Part shown: piece after piece, positions 44,343-56,988 of the stretch
How positions within the stretch are numbered: position 1 is the stretch's first letter
Layout of the letters: each line of letters opens with the position of its first letter
Source of the DNA: Datisca glomerata
Lineage: Eukaryota > Streptophyta > Magnoliopsida > Cucurbitales > Datiscaceae
Assembly: GCA_003255025.1 (NCBI GenBank)
Contig: QANY01013423.1
Coordinates: 1,415,779 to 1,479,778, forward strand
Length of the DNA: 64,000 nucleotides
Direction: 5' to 3'
Translations under genes and position numbers: made by a program
The notes under the pieces: generated by a model
What the model was told of the DNA's origin: nothing
Seen by the model: the letters and a program-made list of their open reading frames with translations, nothing else
Databases searched by the model: none

Positions 44343-45778
44343 TTACTTCTCTTTATTTACTGAGACTGTTGCATTGTGCTGAGGTGTCTTAATTGGGTGA
44401 TTTGACTCTTCGGATGATTTAGAGTCAGAATCAGTATTGTCTCCAAGGAGGAGAAGCGATTTTTGCATTAACTCCTGCTTTAATTTGAACTTTGGTTTTG
44501 TGGACTTTGATTTACCCTTTAAAGAGGGATTTGATTCGGGTTTGGATTCAAATTTGTATAGATTTGGACCGGTTGGTTTGACTGGTGGATTAAGGTTAAT
44601 GGCCTTATTAATTTTTGATGGAGCCTGACTATAAGGATTTTTTGTCAATCTGAATTGAGGGTGGATGTCTACAAATTCATGGTTAATGAAGGGCATGATT
44701 TTTTTTGTATCAAATTTGACCCACTGTTTACCATAATATCATCTTGTGAGAATTCTATCTTCAATTGGTGAGAGTTTGTATATGTCCAGAAATAATTTAA
44801 AAGCTTGTGGCAAATCAATTAGGAATAATTCTAAGATAAGGCCATGTAGTGACCACCAACTTAAGAACCAATTTTAAAAATTAATTTTGAATTTTTTGTC
44901 AAAATTTATAAACGATGAACGGGAAAAATCACTATTTTGATGTAGGAAAATCATATGTCAAGCATCAATATAGTCAAAATAATTATATTGTCTTTTATTT
45001 AAAAGTATTTTGAAAGTTGAAGGATGGATTTTCCAATCCTCCACGGTTATAATTCTGAGAATATTGAAGGAATGATAGAAGATTTTTCCTTTAGAATTCT
45101 TTGTTGGGCTAATTTTTATGGATTTAGTTTCTAAGAGGATATCTCTATAAAAACTGAGATTTTTGTCTCTATAGCCAGGGACGAAATGGATATTTGGAAG
45201 GAAATAGAATTTTGCTATTTCAGTAGGGTTTTTCAAATGAGCGAATGATGGCTCAATATGAAAGATATTTTTACTGAGGATTTTACTAAAATATTGGGAT
45301 GGTTTTTTGTATTTGTTGGTCGGTTGATTGAATGATTTGTCATTAAAAAGTTGGGTAATTGGGTCAAATTGGCTGGCCGTGTTGATTGGTGATTGGGTCT
45401 GAAGGATCCTCGTTGATTTGAGCCTTAAGGACCAATTGTTGAGTCAAAGACTCTTCTATTATTGAATCATTCATCATTCTTACATGATTTCTGAAAAGTG
45501 ATGCTGATTCTTTTGGTTAAGGATTTCACAACATATCTATGTCTTTTTTGAAATCCGTCAAGCATGACGAAAAAAGTTCCTTCTAGTATCCAAAATTCAT
45601 TTATTATTTTGTTTGAAAATTCAATTTTAAAAATTATTTGTTCCAAGAGGTTTACAGTAAAAATTTCTCTATTATCATAAAAGACTTCATTATATTTGTG
45701 AAAACCTATTTTACCACATTTTTCATACCATTGAATTAAGGTTGCATTGAAATCATGCATCAATCCAATTTCTTCCAA
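44343..45778 (-). pseudogene. Pararetrovirus downstream frames
   Basis: Three minus-strand frames: 45778-45467 (starting MEEIGLMHDFN), 45236-44958 and 44696-44343, the last rich in Pro, Ser and Lys. I associate similar segments with plant endogenous pararetrovirus polyproteins, but no named domain can be assigned. They follow the RT/RNase H region in the same orientation and are separated by stops. Confidence 0.5.
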
Positions 45779-46019
45779 AATTTCATCTAATTCATTAATC
45801 CAGTCATTTCTTAGACATTCAATTCAATTATGACCATAATTAATAAATGAAAGTTTTGAGCAAAAAGTGCTGCCCTACCATTGAGTTTCTTGATTTTGAA
45901 AAAGTTTTGGTTGAGTATTCGAGGTTCTATCTCCCCATATTCTGATAGGTCAGATTTCTCAAATTCCTCCATTGCAGATTCTTAAAATGGTTTTCTGCAA
46001 AAGATGACAAATAAGGAAG

Positions 46020-46780
46020 TCAAACATTTAACTATTAATGTATTGGATAAATTAAATATTGAAATCAAATTTGCTAAGAGCAGATTATTACCTGACAAAA
46101 CTTTATTTGGAAGTAATTTTAGAACATGTTTTGCAAATTTGTGATTAATCAAAACAAGTTACATGATTTGATCAATTGTTTTAATAGTGAATAATAAATT
46201 CCAAATCCTGAAAATCTAATTTTAGATTGAAACAATTTGATTTTTTTTGCAGAGATTATTAAACTATTTTGTTTTATTATATTGGGAAACAATCTAAAGT
46301 AGTTCTAGTATTGTTTAACATATTCACAAATGTAAACAATCAAAAAACTCAACCAGTATTGTTTAATAAGAATGTTATTAATGCAGACAATCGAGAAATC
46401 AGTAAATTGATAAAATAGTTTACTCATTATATTCTGAAATTTACTTGGAGCAAATCTAAGATCAAATATCATTATTTTTCATTTATAATGATCAAATATA
46501 ATCTTGTATTTCTCAATCTTATTTATCTAAATTTGTCAAAATCCAGATTTTATGCTAAACTTAGAGGATACATCAACATTCCTAAGTCTGTTGATTAAAT
46601 CCCTTCTATTTGATATTGAGTATTTTATCCATTCCAAAACATCTTTAAGGGGCTTACAATTAATTACTAAACAAGGAATTCTTCGTTCAATGATTTAACT
46701 TGATTTTGAAAAGTATGTTCTTCAATTTTGTCTTTCAGAAAACATAATTGTTTTCTCTTACAAGAAATTAAGTTTATGAA
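46020..46780 (-). pseudogene. Pararetrovirus reverse transcriptase and RNase H start
   Basis: Broken frames on the minus strand carry recognisable RT blocks: KPLKDVLEWIKYSI near 46640, SKFSIKSGF near 46570, FQNIMSKLF near 46430 and a decayed catalytic box (CINNILI for the usual YIDDVLI) near 46400. LFQSKIRFSGFGIY follows near 46230, marking the RT to RNase H junction. Loss of the catalytic aspartates and many stops show it is dead. Confidence 0.78.
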
Positions 46781-46859
46781 CTTAAGAATTTTGTTTCAAA
46801 GTTTTCAATACTTCATTGTGAGAAAAAGAAATTAATTTGAATTTAACAGGTTCATCCAT

Positions 46860-47155
46860 GGGATAAGTAATTATCCAATCATGTTTTGTTGTAAAATGAC
46901 ACAACAAAAAAATGAATGGTAAACCTAAAATAATTTTATCAATCATATTTTTTACTAAGACCAAAGATGTTTTGAAATATACAATGTCTTGGTAAATATG
47001 AACTTTAGGTATTTCATAATTGATATGCGTTCGAGTACCATTGGCAGAAGACATAAACTCTTTCATCTTCTTGAAGTACTTTGGAGGAACAAGTTTCTCC
47101 TGTATACAATTCAAATATGTTTCTGAATCAACAAGAGTCATTGTTGTGAAATCAA
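46860..47155 (-). pseudogene. Pararetrovirus aspartic protease remnant
   Basis: The frame at 47141-46782 begins MTLVDSETYLNCIQEKLVPP, where the family has DSGA, so the active-site Gly-Ala is lost. It continues with KIILGLPFIF, the second conserved protease block. This is the part missing from the + strand copy. Confidence 0.78.
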
Positions 47156-47639
47156 AATCTTAAATTTTTATTGTAAACATTATGTGCCATTTTTTTATTT
47201 TGATCACATTAAGAATTTGGATGAAATTATCATTGTTTTGATTGTTGATAACAGGTTCTTCAACCTCATTATCAGAAATTGGAAATTTACTAGGCTCTCC
47301 TAATTCACTAGATTCTTGATTGTTAATTAAACTCTCTATTTTTAAAAGGTTTAATTATTCTTTTATTTCTGTGTTTGAATTTTTTAATTCTTTTATTTTA
47401 ATTTTAATATTTTTAATTTCTTTCTGAAGTTCTTGTAAGGTAACTTCTTTTTCCCTTCCTTTAACCTTATTGAATTTTTCAAAGGTTTACAGTATTGTTA
47501 TTATTAGACTTAAAATTTTATTTCTTTTGAATTACTTTCTTAAGTCTTTCTAGGTATTTTTGTTTAAATTCTGGGTTCTGAATTTCGCTAATTAAATCCA
47601 ACAATTTTTATTTAAAATATTTATTTTTTGACAACAACT

Positions 47640-48195
47640 ACCCTATACCCCATTAAGATGTTAAGAGAATCACTGTCAGAACTTGAAGAGTTATATTTAG
47701 AAGATTCAAGGGATTCAAATTCTCCTAAATATTCATCACTACTTTCGTAATAATCTATTGTTTCTAAGATTTTAAACAATTCTTATTTATCTTCTTCATA
47801 GATTTTTAACTGATTAGTTTATTTTTAACTTGACAAGTGTTAGAAAAATGACCATTCTGACCACATTTAAAACACTTAATTTTACTCTTATCAATTTTTT
47901 TATCAATTTTAGTGAAAAAAATTCATATTACTAAGGACAGTTCTTATTTTGTGTGCGAACAAATTGGATAATCCATTTATAAATTTTTCTTTTCAAATGG
48001 TTGATTACTATTGTCCCTTGTCATTACTCTGGACAAAAATATATTTTTGTACCAGTTAAAATCACTTAGGGTTGGACACCTATGATTAGTCAATTGATCA
48101 TGGATACGCAAAGTAACATTACTTGGCAATCCAATGAAGTGTTCAATTATTTTGTAAAAGAGTGTATTGATGGCATTAAGTATTGAGTTGTTCAA
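47640..48195 (-). pseudogene. Pararetrovirus coat region with zinc finger
   Basis: Begins with a frame (48195-47977) homologous to 41890-42050 of the + strand copy, containing DFNWYKNIFL. It then skips about 370 bp of the basic middle segment and resumes at DKSKIKCFKCGQNGHFSNTC (near 47880-47830). That zinc finger is better preserved (CX2CX4HX4C) than in the + strand copy. Confidence 0.8.
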
Positions 48196-48249
48196 CTACT
48201 TTTTTATTTGGTTCTTCTTCCTTTGAAATTTTAAAAAGAGAAACAGTGA

Positions 48250-49270
48250 TTAAAGAATTTTATGATTAATTAGAATTTCTTCAGGTTCATTTTCAAATTC
48301 TGAAGGTTTGTCTTGGTTAACAAATCTAGCAAAATAGGATGATTCATTAATTTCTAATTTCTTTAATGTTTCTTCAATTTTATTAATTTTTGAAGGTTCA
48401 TTAATTGTAGAAGATTCATAGGTAGATTCTAACATACGGTTATCTAATTCAGAGATGCTATCTTGGTTAATAACCTTAACATATGATTTAATTTCTAAAT
48501 TTTTAGAAGGTTACTCAATATTTTTGAAGATTCATGAATTGTAGATGGCTCATAGGTGGATTCTAACCTATGTCTATTTGATTCTGAGATATTGTCTTCA
48601 AAATTTTTAATTTTTGAAGTATTCTCTCATTTAGAATTCTTTCATAATGAATTTTGAAGGGTTCATTGGATTCTTCTTTAGGTTTGGGAATTACCCTAAT
48701 ATATGGTTCGTAAATATCATCGATATAATCAAGGAAAAATATGTCAAATTTGTGTTTTTGCATGAACGCTTTCTATTCAACATGTATAATTTTTCTTTGA
48801 TCCATATTATATGAATCTTTGAACCAATTACATCTATCTAGATTGGTTGGGTCATTATTGTGTTAATTTAGACTTGTTCAATTTAGTTTGTATTCTTGGC
48901 TTAGGGCTTCTGTATTCACTTTTTTTAAAATTTTAATTCTTGTTCTAATTTTTGAATCCTAAAATCTTGATCATAATTGATAGATGATCCAGAAAGGGAA
49001 CTCTTAGGGGTACTAGACTGGCTATACTTCCTAATTTGAGAATTAGAAGATTGATAATTAATTTTATCATATTGTTCAGACTCATTATTTAGGTCTGGCT
49101 GATTATCTTGGGAACTTATTTCTTTAGGTTTTAGATTTTTAATTTTTAATTTTTAAATTTTAATTCTTGCTCTATTTGAATCCTAAGATCTTGATCATTA
49201 ATAGATGACCTAGAAGAGGAACTCCTAAGGGTTCTAGACTGGCTATACTACCTGACTTTATCAAATACCA
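48250..49270 (-). pseudogene. Pararetrovirus N-terminal polyprotein region, decayed
   Basis: Frames at 48763-48563 and 48435-48250 are rich in Glu, Ser and Lys, with repeated wording (STYEPSTIHESSK near 48550-48510 and STYESSTINEPSKINK near 48430-48390). This indicates an internal duplication. No movement-protein or other domain is clearly visible. Confidence 0.5.
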
Positions 49271-49934
49271 TTTTCGTACTGATGAATGTTATTGTTATTT
49301 TTAATTATTTTTCTATGATATTGAGGCTTGAAGGAAGCATCAGACCATGTAGATTTATAAATATATTTTATTAGAGATCCTGGGTATATTTCATACCCAA
49401 TGATCTACTTGATCATCTGTTAATTCAAAATATTCTTCATCTATTATGTCAGGTATTGAAGTTATTGTAGACTTAATTCTACTAGAAGAACTACTTCTAA
49501 ATAATCTACTAATTGCTCAAAATAATTAAATTATTCTTATGATTGAAAATTTCATATTGTATTTTGATTACCAATTCGCTATGACTTCTACAACCAACTA
49601 CCAGGTTCTCTTTTCACCTCTTTGCCCCTACAACCATCCTACTCTCAGGATTTACGTATCTAAGAGGTCTTATTGAGGTGCCTGAACTAATTAAATAGAT
49701 GTTGATACGTCAGCCTCTAAAAAAATAGATTCACGGATTAGATAAACAAATATTACAGATAAATAATCAAGCATAAAAACAACCTGTCACTTGGGCAAAA
49801 AGTGAGATTAAATAAAAGTAATTATTTAAGTGAGCAAATAAGCAACAATAAAAGTAATAACCAGCTATAATAGACAATGAACAGTTTAATTATGTAGATA
49901 ATTAAGTAAACAGTAAAACTCCCCATCAGGTTTG

Positions 49935-49946
49935 ACTTTGATACCA
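49935..49946 (-). other. Primer-site-like sequence of the pararetrovirus, copy 2
   Basis: The minus strand reads TGGTATCAAAGT, lying upstream of the polyprotein frames and matching the copy at 43530 in context. Confidence 0.6.
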
Positions 49947-50040
49947 AAAGGCGTGAAATCAAGTGTAATTTGAAGAAATTAAAGACTGGATATTAAGAGT
50001 GCACAAAAACAGTAAAAACTATATTAAGGTGTAAGATTTT

Positions 50041-50380
50041 AATGATCTCATGAGCTTGCATGTAGTATTTTTCAAAAGAAAAACTTGCATGTAATAATTA
50101 TTTTTATAACATTAGTCCATACGAATTGAAAAGGAAAGTAAAGAATTTAAAAGTTTGTAGATGAAAATGTTAGATCCAAAATCCCTTTCAGCATAAATCG
50201 TATCGCAATAAATCTTAAGAACTCATGTTGAAATATATATAATGTAACATTTTAATAATCTCATAAGCTTGCATGTAGTATTTTTCAAAAGAAAAACTTG
50301 CGTGTAATAATTATTTTTATAACATTAATCCATACGAATTGAAAAGGGAAGTAAAGAATTTAAAAGTTTGTAGATGAAAA
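50041..50380. repeat. 213 bp tandem duplication across a flank-LTR junction
   Basis: 'aatgatctcatgagcttgc' at 50041 recurs as 'aataatctcataagcttgc' at 50254. The two copies remain alike through 'agatgaaaa' and into the LTR start. The first copy keeps only about 70 bp of LTR (50168-50240). Confidence 0.85.
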
Positions 50381-50870
50381 TGTTAGATTCAAAATCTCTT
50401 TTGGTATAAACTTTATCTCAATAACTCATGTTGAACACATCAAGAATCAAATAACTGTATAGCGGATGCGTACCTGAATCTATGACGATAGATCATTATT
50501 TAGAGCCGAGCGGTTGGCCTTCCAAATCTACATGATTCTCTATCATGGAGTCTCTTTTGATTAAGCCTCTCTGTTTTCTCTCTAACGATGAGATAATAGG
50601 GAGAATATAATGGGTTTCTCTTAATCGTGTGACATGGGGACCGTAATTACTTATAGGTAATTTATCTTTTGATATTTCTATTTTAGCTCATCATAAAAAA
50701 ATTACCCTAAAATTTTTACACATTAAATGGTCCACAACCTATCAAATACATTAAAACCTCAATTATCTAAAACCTTATTTGATCACTTTTAATTGGGTTT
50801 AACTTTATTTGACAATCTACAACACATAATTATTTACATATAAGTCCAACGTTGATTTAAGGATCCAACA
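50381..50870 (-). repeat. 3' LTR of the minus-strand copia element (490 bp)
   Basis: TGTTAGATTC...GGATCCAACA on the + strand, homologous to 56500-56988 and 40415-40917. Confidence 0.92.
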
Positions 50871-51299
50871 ATCTCCCACTTAGACTATATGTGAAACCTT
50901 ATAATCACATGAAATTATGTTTTGCAAGAATAAACAAACGCGTTCAACATTGCTGTCATTATCGTAATGTATCTATAACCAATCTAATCCATCAATCATA
51001 CAGACATAGGATCAAAGCGACATTCGTTACATCAATCGTAACTAACCCATCAATGGTCACGTATATTAACACAACTAAATGACATGGATTATGATGTGGA
51101 TGTGTAGCATAAAAATTTCATGTGATGTAACCTTAACATGCATATTTTCAACTGGTCCTCCTTAAACCTTAGTGAGATCAAACCATACTTGAATAAGAGT
51201 ATGAATACCAAAGGCTTTATTTCTGCAGAAAAAACCTTAAAATATTCATAAACCAAAATAACTGGAAAAAATATTGCTATATGAAAATAGCATCTAAAA

Positions 51300-52960
51300 T
51301 AAAATACAAACTCCCACTAGAATTGAATATCCTCAACTGATATGACACTTATGCGAGTAGTGTGCTCATGAAACACCTTGGGTGGCAATCCCTTAGTAAG
51401 CAGATCCATAATCATGGAGTTTGTTCTGATGTACTCTATAGACAATTGTCCACTTTAAACCCTTTCTTTAACAACCAGGAACTTGATGTCGATGTACTTT
51501 GACTTTGTCAAGCTCCTGTTATTATTAGATTAAAGTACTGCTGATTTATTTCACAAAATAACTTTAGTGGTCTTTGAATACGGTCCATCATGCACAGTCC
51601 TGTGACAAAATCCCATAACCATATTCCGTGATTGGATGCCTCATAACATGCTATGAACTCTGTTGCCATGGTTGAAGAGGCTATAAGAGACTGTTTAGCA
51701 CTCTTCCAGGAGACAACACCTCCAACAAGCAGAAAAATATAGCCCGACGTAGATTTTATACTATCTTAGGATCCAGCGAAATCGAAGTCAATATATCCAA
51801 TGATCTCAATCTGATCCAACCTCCGATACGTGAGCATGTAATCTTTTGTTATCTGTAAGTACCGCAAGACCCATTTAGCTTTTTTCTAATGGTCTATGCA
51901 TGAATTGCTTAAGTACCTGCCCAACATCCTAATCACATATGCAATATCAGGACGTGTACAAACTTGAGCATGCATTAGACTCCCTACTATCGAGGCATAG
52001 GGAATCTTCTGTGTTTCCTTTTCCTCAAAATCATTCATTGGACATTGATTGAGACCAAACTTGTCTCCCTTAGCTATAAGGGTATCACCTGGTTTACCAT
52101 CTTGCATGCCATATCTTTTAAGGGTCTTTTCGATATAGCTCTTTTGTGTAATCCAAGAATACCCTAAGAATGATCTCGGTGTATTTGGATCTCTAATACA
52201 AAAGAGGCTTCACCAAGATCTTTCATCTCAAAATTCTTATCTAGAAATCTCTTAGTGTCGTGCAATAAGCCTATATCGTTGTTGGCAAGCAAAATGTCAT
52301 CCACGTATAAAACCAGAAAAAATATGCTTGCTCCCATAAAACTTATGGTATATACAATCATCGACTAAAATTATCTTGAAACCGAATAAGATAATCACCT
52401 GATGAAACTTAAAATACCATTGAAGAAATGTCTATTTGAGTCCATAGATGGATTTCTTAAGTTTACAAACCATATTCTTTATATCTCCGGACATAAAATT
52501 TTTTGGTTGCACCCATATAGATCGTCTCTTCAATGTCACCATTGAGAACTTCATCTTTACATCCATCTGATGCAGCTCAAGATTTAAATGTACCACCAAT
52601 GCCATTATAATCTTGAAAGAGTCTTTCGTAGAAATCGGAGAGGAAGTCTTTTTATAGTCGATGCCTTCTTTCTGTGTAAAACCCTTTGCAAAAAATCAAG
52701 TCTTGTATCATTCCACATTACCTTTTGAACCCCTCTTAGTCTTAAAAATTGAATTACAACCAATGAGTTTCGCACTTTTTGGTAACGGAACAAGATCTCA
52801 CACATCATTGTCCTTCGTGGACTTAATCTCCTCATTCATGGTATCGATCCACTTTTGAGAGTTAGAACTTTCCATGGCTTGACAGAAGTTGATCGGATCA
52901 TCTTCCATCATACCTGTTAACCTCATGTTCTTGGAGAAATACAATGTAATCATCTGGCAC
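51300..52960 (-). pseudogene. Copia RT and RNase H, minus strand
   Basis: The 52361-52164 frame contains FFLVLYVDDILLANNDIGLL (the catalytic YVDD) and NFEMKDLGEASFVLEI. The 52107-51886 frame contains YASIVGSLMHAQVCTRPDIA, the RT to RNase H transition. RNase H continues in broken frames to about 51350. N-terminal RT lies in 52960-52400 with several frameshifts. Confidence 0.88.
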
Positions 52961-54170
52961 TGCATTTCTCCTCTCTCTAGTGGATCTTCTTAATGACATA
53001 GGTTCTTGAGGTGCTAAAGTTTGTTCTTCCGGAACATTCTCTTGAATGAGAGGTTCTCTGATATTGTCTTATGTTGTGTCATGAGCAAGGTCTAGAACAC
53101 AGTCCTGATCAATGCTAATAACACCTACGGGAATATCAAAATCTCTAACTGTATCTCCCCCTGCAAACTCAGCATCTTAAAGAACCAGGCATGTCCCTTC
53201 TCCAAAATCTCTAACTGTATCCCCTGTATCTTTCAGAGTATCCAACAAAATAGCGACTCACCGTCCGTAAGTCCAATTTCTTTTCATTAGGCCTATAAGG
53301 CCTTTCCTCAGCTAGACATCCCCAAACGTCCAAATGCCTTAGACTAGATTTCTTACCGGTCCAAAGCCCATATAGGGTTTTGGCATTATCTTTTAGTTGG
53401 AACTATGTGAAGAATATATGTTGCAGCATTAACTGTTTCACCCCAGAGTGATTCTGGTAAGGTAGAATGACTAATCATACTCCTGACTATGTTCTTAATC
53501 GTTTGGTTTCATCTTTCAGCAACATCATTCATAGTGGGCGAACCCAGCAGTGTACTGTGGGACGATACTGCATTCCTCTAGGAATTTAGCAAAAGGTCCT
53601 GGATGTTATTCACCTGAACCATCATATCTGCCATAGTACTCACCACCACAGTCAGATCTGACACTTTTAATCCTTTTGTTGAGTTGATTCTCAACTTGAG
53701 CCTTAAATTTTTTGAACACGTCCAATGTTGTGACTTTTCATGAATGAGATATATGAAGTCATATCTAGAATAATCGTCTGTAAACGTTATAAAGTATTGT
53801 TGACTATTCCAAGCGACCGAATGGAATGGCCCATAAGTACCCGTATGAATAAGTTCTAAGACGTCTCGAGTCCTGTTGGCTTTAAATATCCTTTTATCGA
53901 TTTGTTAACCCTTTATGAAATTAACACAAACGTCTCTCTATTCTCCGTCTGGAGATATGATCTTTTGTGCCATAACCCAACTGAATTCGCACTAGTTAAT
54001 TTTCTTTTAGTACCTCGTGTACTAAATTACAGGGATTCTTTAAATGAAGCAATTGTTTCAAGTAAATAAGTATTATCATATCCAGATAAAAAATCAGAAC
54101 CAACTGAAATTGAATCACGAAACAAACCAAATTTTCCGTCTCCAAAAGAACAAACATAACCAGCTTTGTC
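52960..54170 (-). pseudogene. Copia integrase region, minus strand, decayed
   Basis: Translated minus-strand pieces between the protease (ending near 54170) and RT look like integrase core and C-terminus, but stops and frameshifts leave no long frame. The assignment rests on position and scattered motif-like words, with less support than the flanking domains. Confidence 0.6.
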
Positions 54171-55195
54171 TAAAACAGAAACATAAATAAATTTCCGTCT
54201 AAAATACAGTACAATAAAGTTTCATCTAGATCCAAATAATATCTAGTTTTTGATAATAATCTAAATTTTATTATTGCTTCAACCTTAACCGCCTTGCCAT
54301 CGCCCAGGTAGATGAATCTTTCAGCATCATTTGGCTTTCGCCAATTCAGGCAACCTTGCATAGACACACTGATGTGTGTTGTTGCACCAGAACCTATCCA
54401 CCACGTGTGTCTAGGAACCGAGCTTAAATTAACCTCAGAACAAACCAAATTAAGAAGCATACCTTTCCTAGCACGCCAAGCATGATACTTAGTGTATTGA
54501 TTCTTCCAATGCTCTTCAGCTCCACAGAAGAAACAACCATTACCTTCTGGGTATACTGGTTTCTTTTGTTGTTTCTTATGCGGTGTTATATCCATAGCTT
54601 CCTTATCCTTCTTCATTTTCTTTCCCTTGCCCATATCCTTATAGGTAGAGGCCAGGTAAGCACTTTATGTCTTATCATGTTTCACTCTATCCTCTTTCCG
54701 AACACAGTGTGAGATGAGCTCATCTAGAGACCAAGTCTCTTTCTGAAAATTATAGTTCACCTTAAACTAGCTAGACAGTGTCGCAAGGAATATCAAAACC
54801 AAATACACAAGCAACTCCTCAGAGAGTTCAAGCCTTAGTGCTTTTAACATTGAAACAATGTGAGACATTTTCATAATGTATTCCCTGATATTACCATTAT
54901 CTTTATACCTCTTTGAAATTAGGTCTGACAAGAGCGTGCCAATTTCTCCATTTTCGTTCTTGACAAACCTATTTTCAATATCTGCAAGGAAATCCGTAGC
55001 TGCAGTTATTTTTTTAGATATAATGCCCATGAATGCTTCTGGAATGGTCTTCTTCATGATTAGCATACACATGCGATTTGATCTCTCCCACCTTTCCATC
55101 TCCCTCTTATCATCAGAAGTACTCTTATCCATAAGAGGTGTAGGAGAATCAGTCCTTAATGAAAAATTGAAATCCATGATTCCAATAACTATCAA
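54170..55195 (-). pseudogene. Copia gag and protease, minus strand
   Basis: Gag frame 55195-54767 (MDFNFSLRTDSP from 55177; the UBN2-type block NRMCMLIMKKTIPEAFMG; ENRFVKNENGEIGTLL). Next is 54634-54170, with a degenerate zinc knuckle (CFFCGAEEHWKNQY, where the last Cys is lost) and protease start HTWWIGSGATTHIS (DSGA altered to GSGA). The loss of the catalytic Asp shows inactivity. Confidence 0.88.
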
Positions 55196-56485
55196 GTGAT
55201 TATCTTTCCGAGATTTGGAGTTTGAGCCATTTAGAACTGGAATTGAATTGATGTTGGTTGTGATACTAGTAGGACTTATAGCTGAACAGAGAACAATAAA
55301 TTAAATAAGTTCACATAAATCCCAAATAACAATAATAAATTCAAACAAAAGTAAAAATAATTCATCTCAAGACACCGAGCACTCCATTAATATTTTGACT
55401 TTGACCAAAATTATTAATTTGTAAGTGATGCCTTAGTGTAGTAATCAAACATTGATGATAAAGAACATATCGAATAAGAAACCTTCATTTAGGCCGATAT
55501 ATTGTTCACATGTAAAACTGAATAATCATTACGTATTTATTACCATAGAAGCATATGTAATTCTTTCAAATATTTTCCTTCCTTTGGGCCGGTAAATATT
55601 CACATAAGTTACATACACATATAGCTTTTTATATTTTAGGACAAAATTAATTTTCACAAGAGATGTCACTTCGACGACCTGTTACTTCAACTAATTCATC
55701 TTATATATAACATATAAATGTTTGAATATAAAATTGTATCATAGTTAATCCTTAAATTTATTGAAAACAATTAATTTTACGGTCCTTAAAAATTATTTTG
55801 AAATTATTTTAATAAAAAAATCCATAAAAATTCAAAATAATTTATTTGATAATCCATAAAAATTAAAAAATAATTTTACGATCCCTAAAATTATTTTAAA
55901 AAATTGATTCGTAAAGATTTTTTTAACTTTCTGTTCACAGGTCAACCCGACCCGTGAACATGTCAAACCCTAGGGTTTTTCTCTAGTCACGGCTCAACCC
56001 TCGGCCACAACCAGGTCTTGTCGTGGCCCTAGCCTCGACTGCGACCAGATATGGTCGCGGCTCTCATTCGAATTTTCGTGACCAGATCTCGTCGCGGCTT
56101 TTCGTCTGACTACCTCAACCAGATGGTCGGGACTTCCTTTAGCCACCACGACCAAAAGGTCACAGCTTCCTTTGTCGGCGCAGTCAGACCCCCGCGCCGG
56201 TCACCTTTCTTCATCATTCACCAAAAAAATGTTGGTCGGTCATCTGAACTTGAAAAATACATCAAAAAACGTGCTGAAAATACAACGTTCTTAAATCTAA
56301 TAATTATTAAAAAATATTCAAAGAAAAGAACTCCATAAATAATCATTGAATCGAAAATCTGTTCTCAAATATAATAATTCTATCATATAATTATCAAATT
56401 CACGAACTCTGAAAACATAACGTATTAACATATATAATCATGGATCTAAACTCAAAAACCAATTTTCAATGATTCAACATGAACA

Positions 56486-56497
56486 GCTCTGATATCA
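56486..56497 (-). other. Primer binding site (initiator Met tRNA) of the complete copia
   Basis: The minus strand reads TGATATCAGAGC, one change from TGGTATCAGAGC, two bases from the 5' LTR. Confidence 0.85.
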
Positions 56498-56499
56498 CT

Positions 56500-56988
56500 T
56501 GTTAGATTTAAAATATCTTTCAGTATAAACTGTATCTCAATAAATCTCAAGAGCCCATGTTGAATACATCAAGAATCGAATAACGGTATCTCGAAAGCGT
56601 ACCTGAATCCATGACGATAGATTGATGTTTAGAGTCGAACGGTTGACCTTTCAGATCTACACGATTCTCTATCAGAAAATCTCATTTGATTAAGTCTCTA
56701 TGTTTTTTCTTTAACGATGAGATATTAAGGAGAATATAATGGTTTTTCTTAATCGTATGACATGGGGACCATAACCACTTATAAATAATTTACCTTTTAG
56801 TATCTCTATTTTAGACCATCATAAAAATAAAAATTACCCAAAATTTTTTACACATTAAATGGTCTACAATCTATCAGATACACTAAAACTTCAATTATCA
56901 AAAATCTTATTTGATCACTTTTAATTGAGTTTAACTTTATTTAACCATCTGCAACACAGAAATATTTACTTTGATTAAGGATCGAATA
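56500..56988 (-). repeat. 5' LTR of the minus-strand copia element
   Basis: TGTTAGATTT...GGATCGAATA. The outer terminus has decayed compared with the 3' LTR. Followed by the target duplication GAAAA. Confidence 0.9.

Larger units (their letters stand above)
43436..49990 (-). mobile_element. Endogenous pararetrovirus copy, - strand
   Basis: On the minus strand the order is an intergenic region with a Met-tRNA primer-like site (49935-49946), an N-terminal polyprotein region (about 49270-48250), coat region (48195-47640), protease (47155-46860), RT/RNase H (about 46780-46020) and further C-terminal frames (45778-44343). A second intergenic region follows, with another primer-like site (43530-43541). 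Nearly all frames are broken. The order and motifs fit Caulimoviridae (petuvirus- or florendovirus-like), and the genus is not resolved. The distance of about 6.4 kb between the two primer sites approximates one genome with deletions. Confidence 0.82.
50381..56988 (-). mobile_element. Complete Ty1/copia element, minus strand, TSD GAAAA
   Basis: LTRs at 50381-50870 and 56500-56988 (TGTTAG...GGATCCAACA and its decayed partner) flank copia coding sequence on the minus strand. GAAAA at 50376-50380 repeats at 56989-56993. The primer site lies at 56486-56497 and the polypurine tract (AAGTGGGAGAT on the minus strand, 50871-50881) abuts the 3' LTR. Order on the minus strand: leader, gag, protease, integrase, RT, RNase H. 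Stops break each domain. Confidence 0.93.

Noticed and set aside
41850..49990. Possibility that the pararetrovirus sequence is an intact, expressible virus
   Set aside because: Protease and RT active-site residues are changed, stops are frequent in all domains, and both copies carry large deletions.
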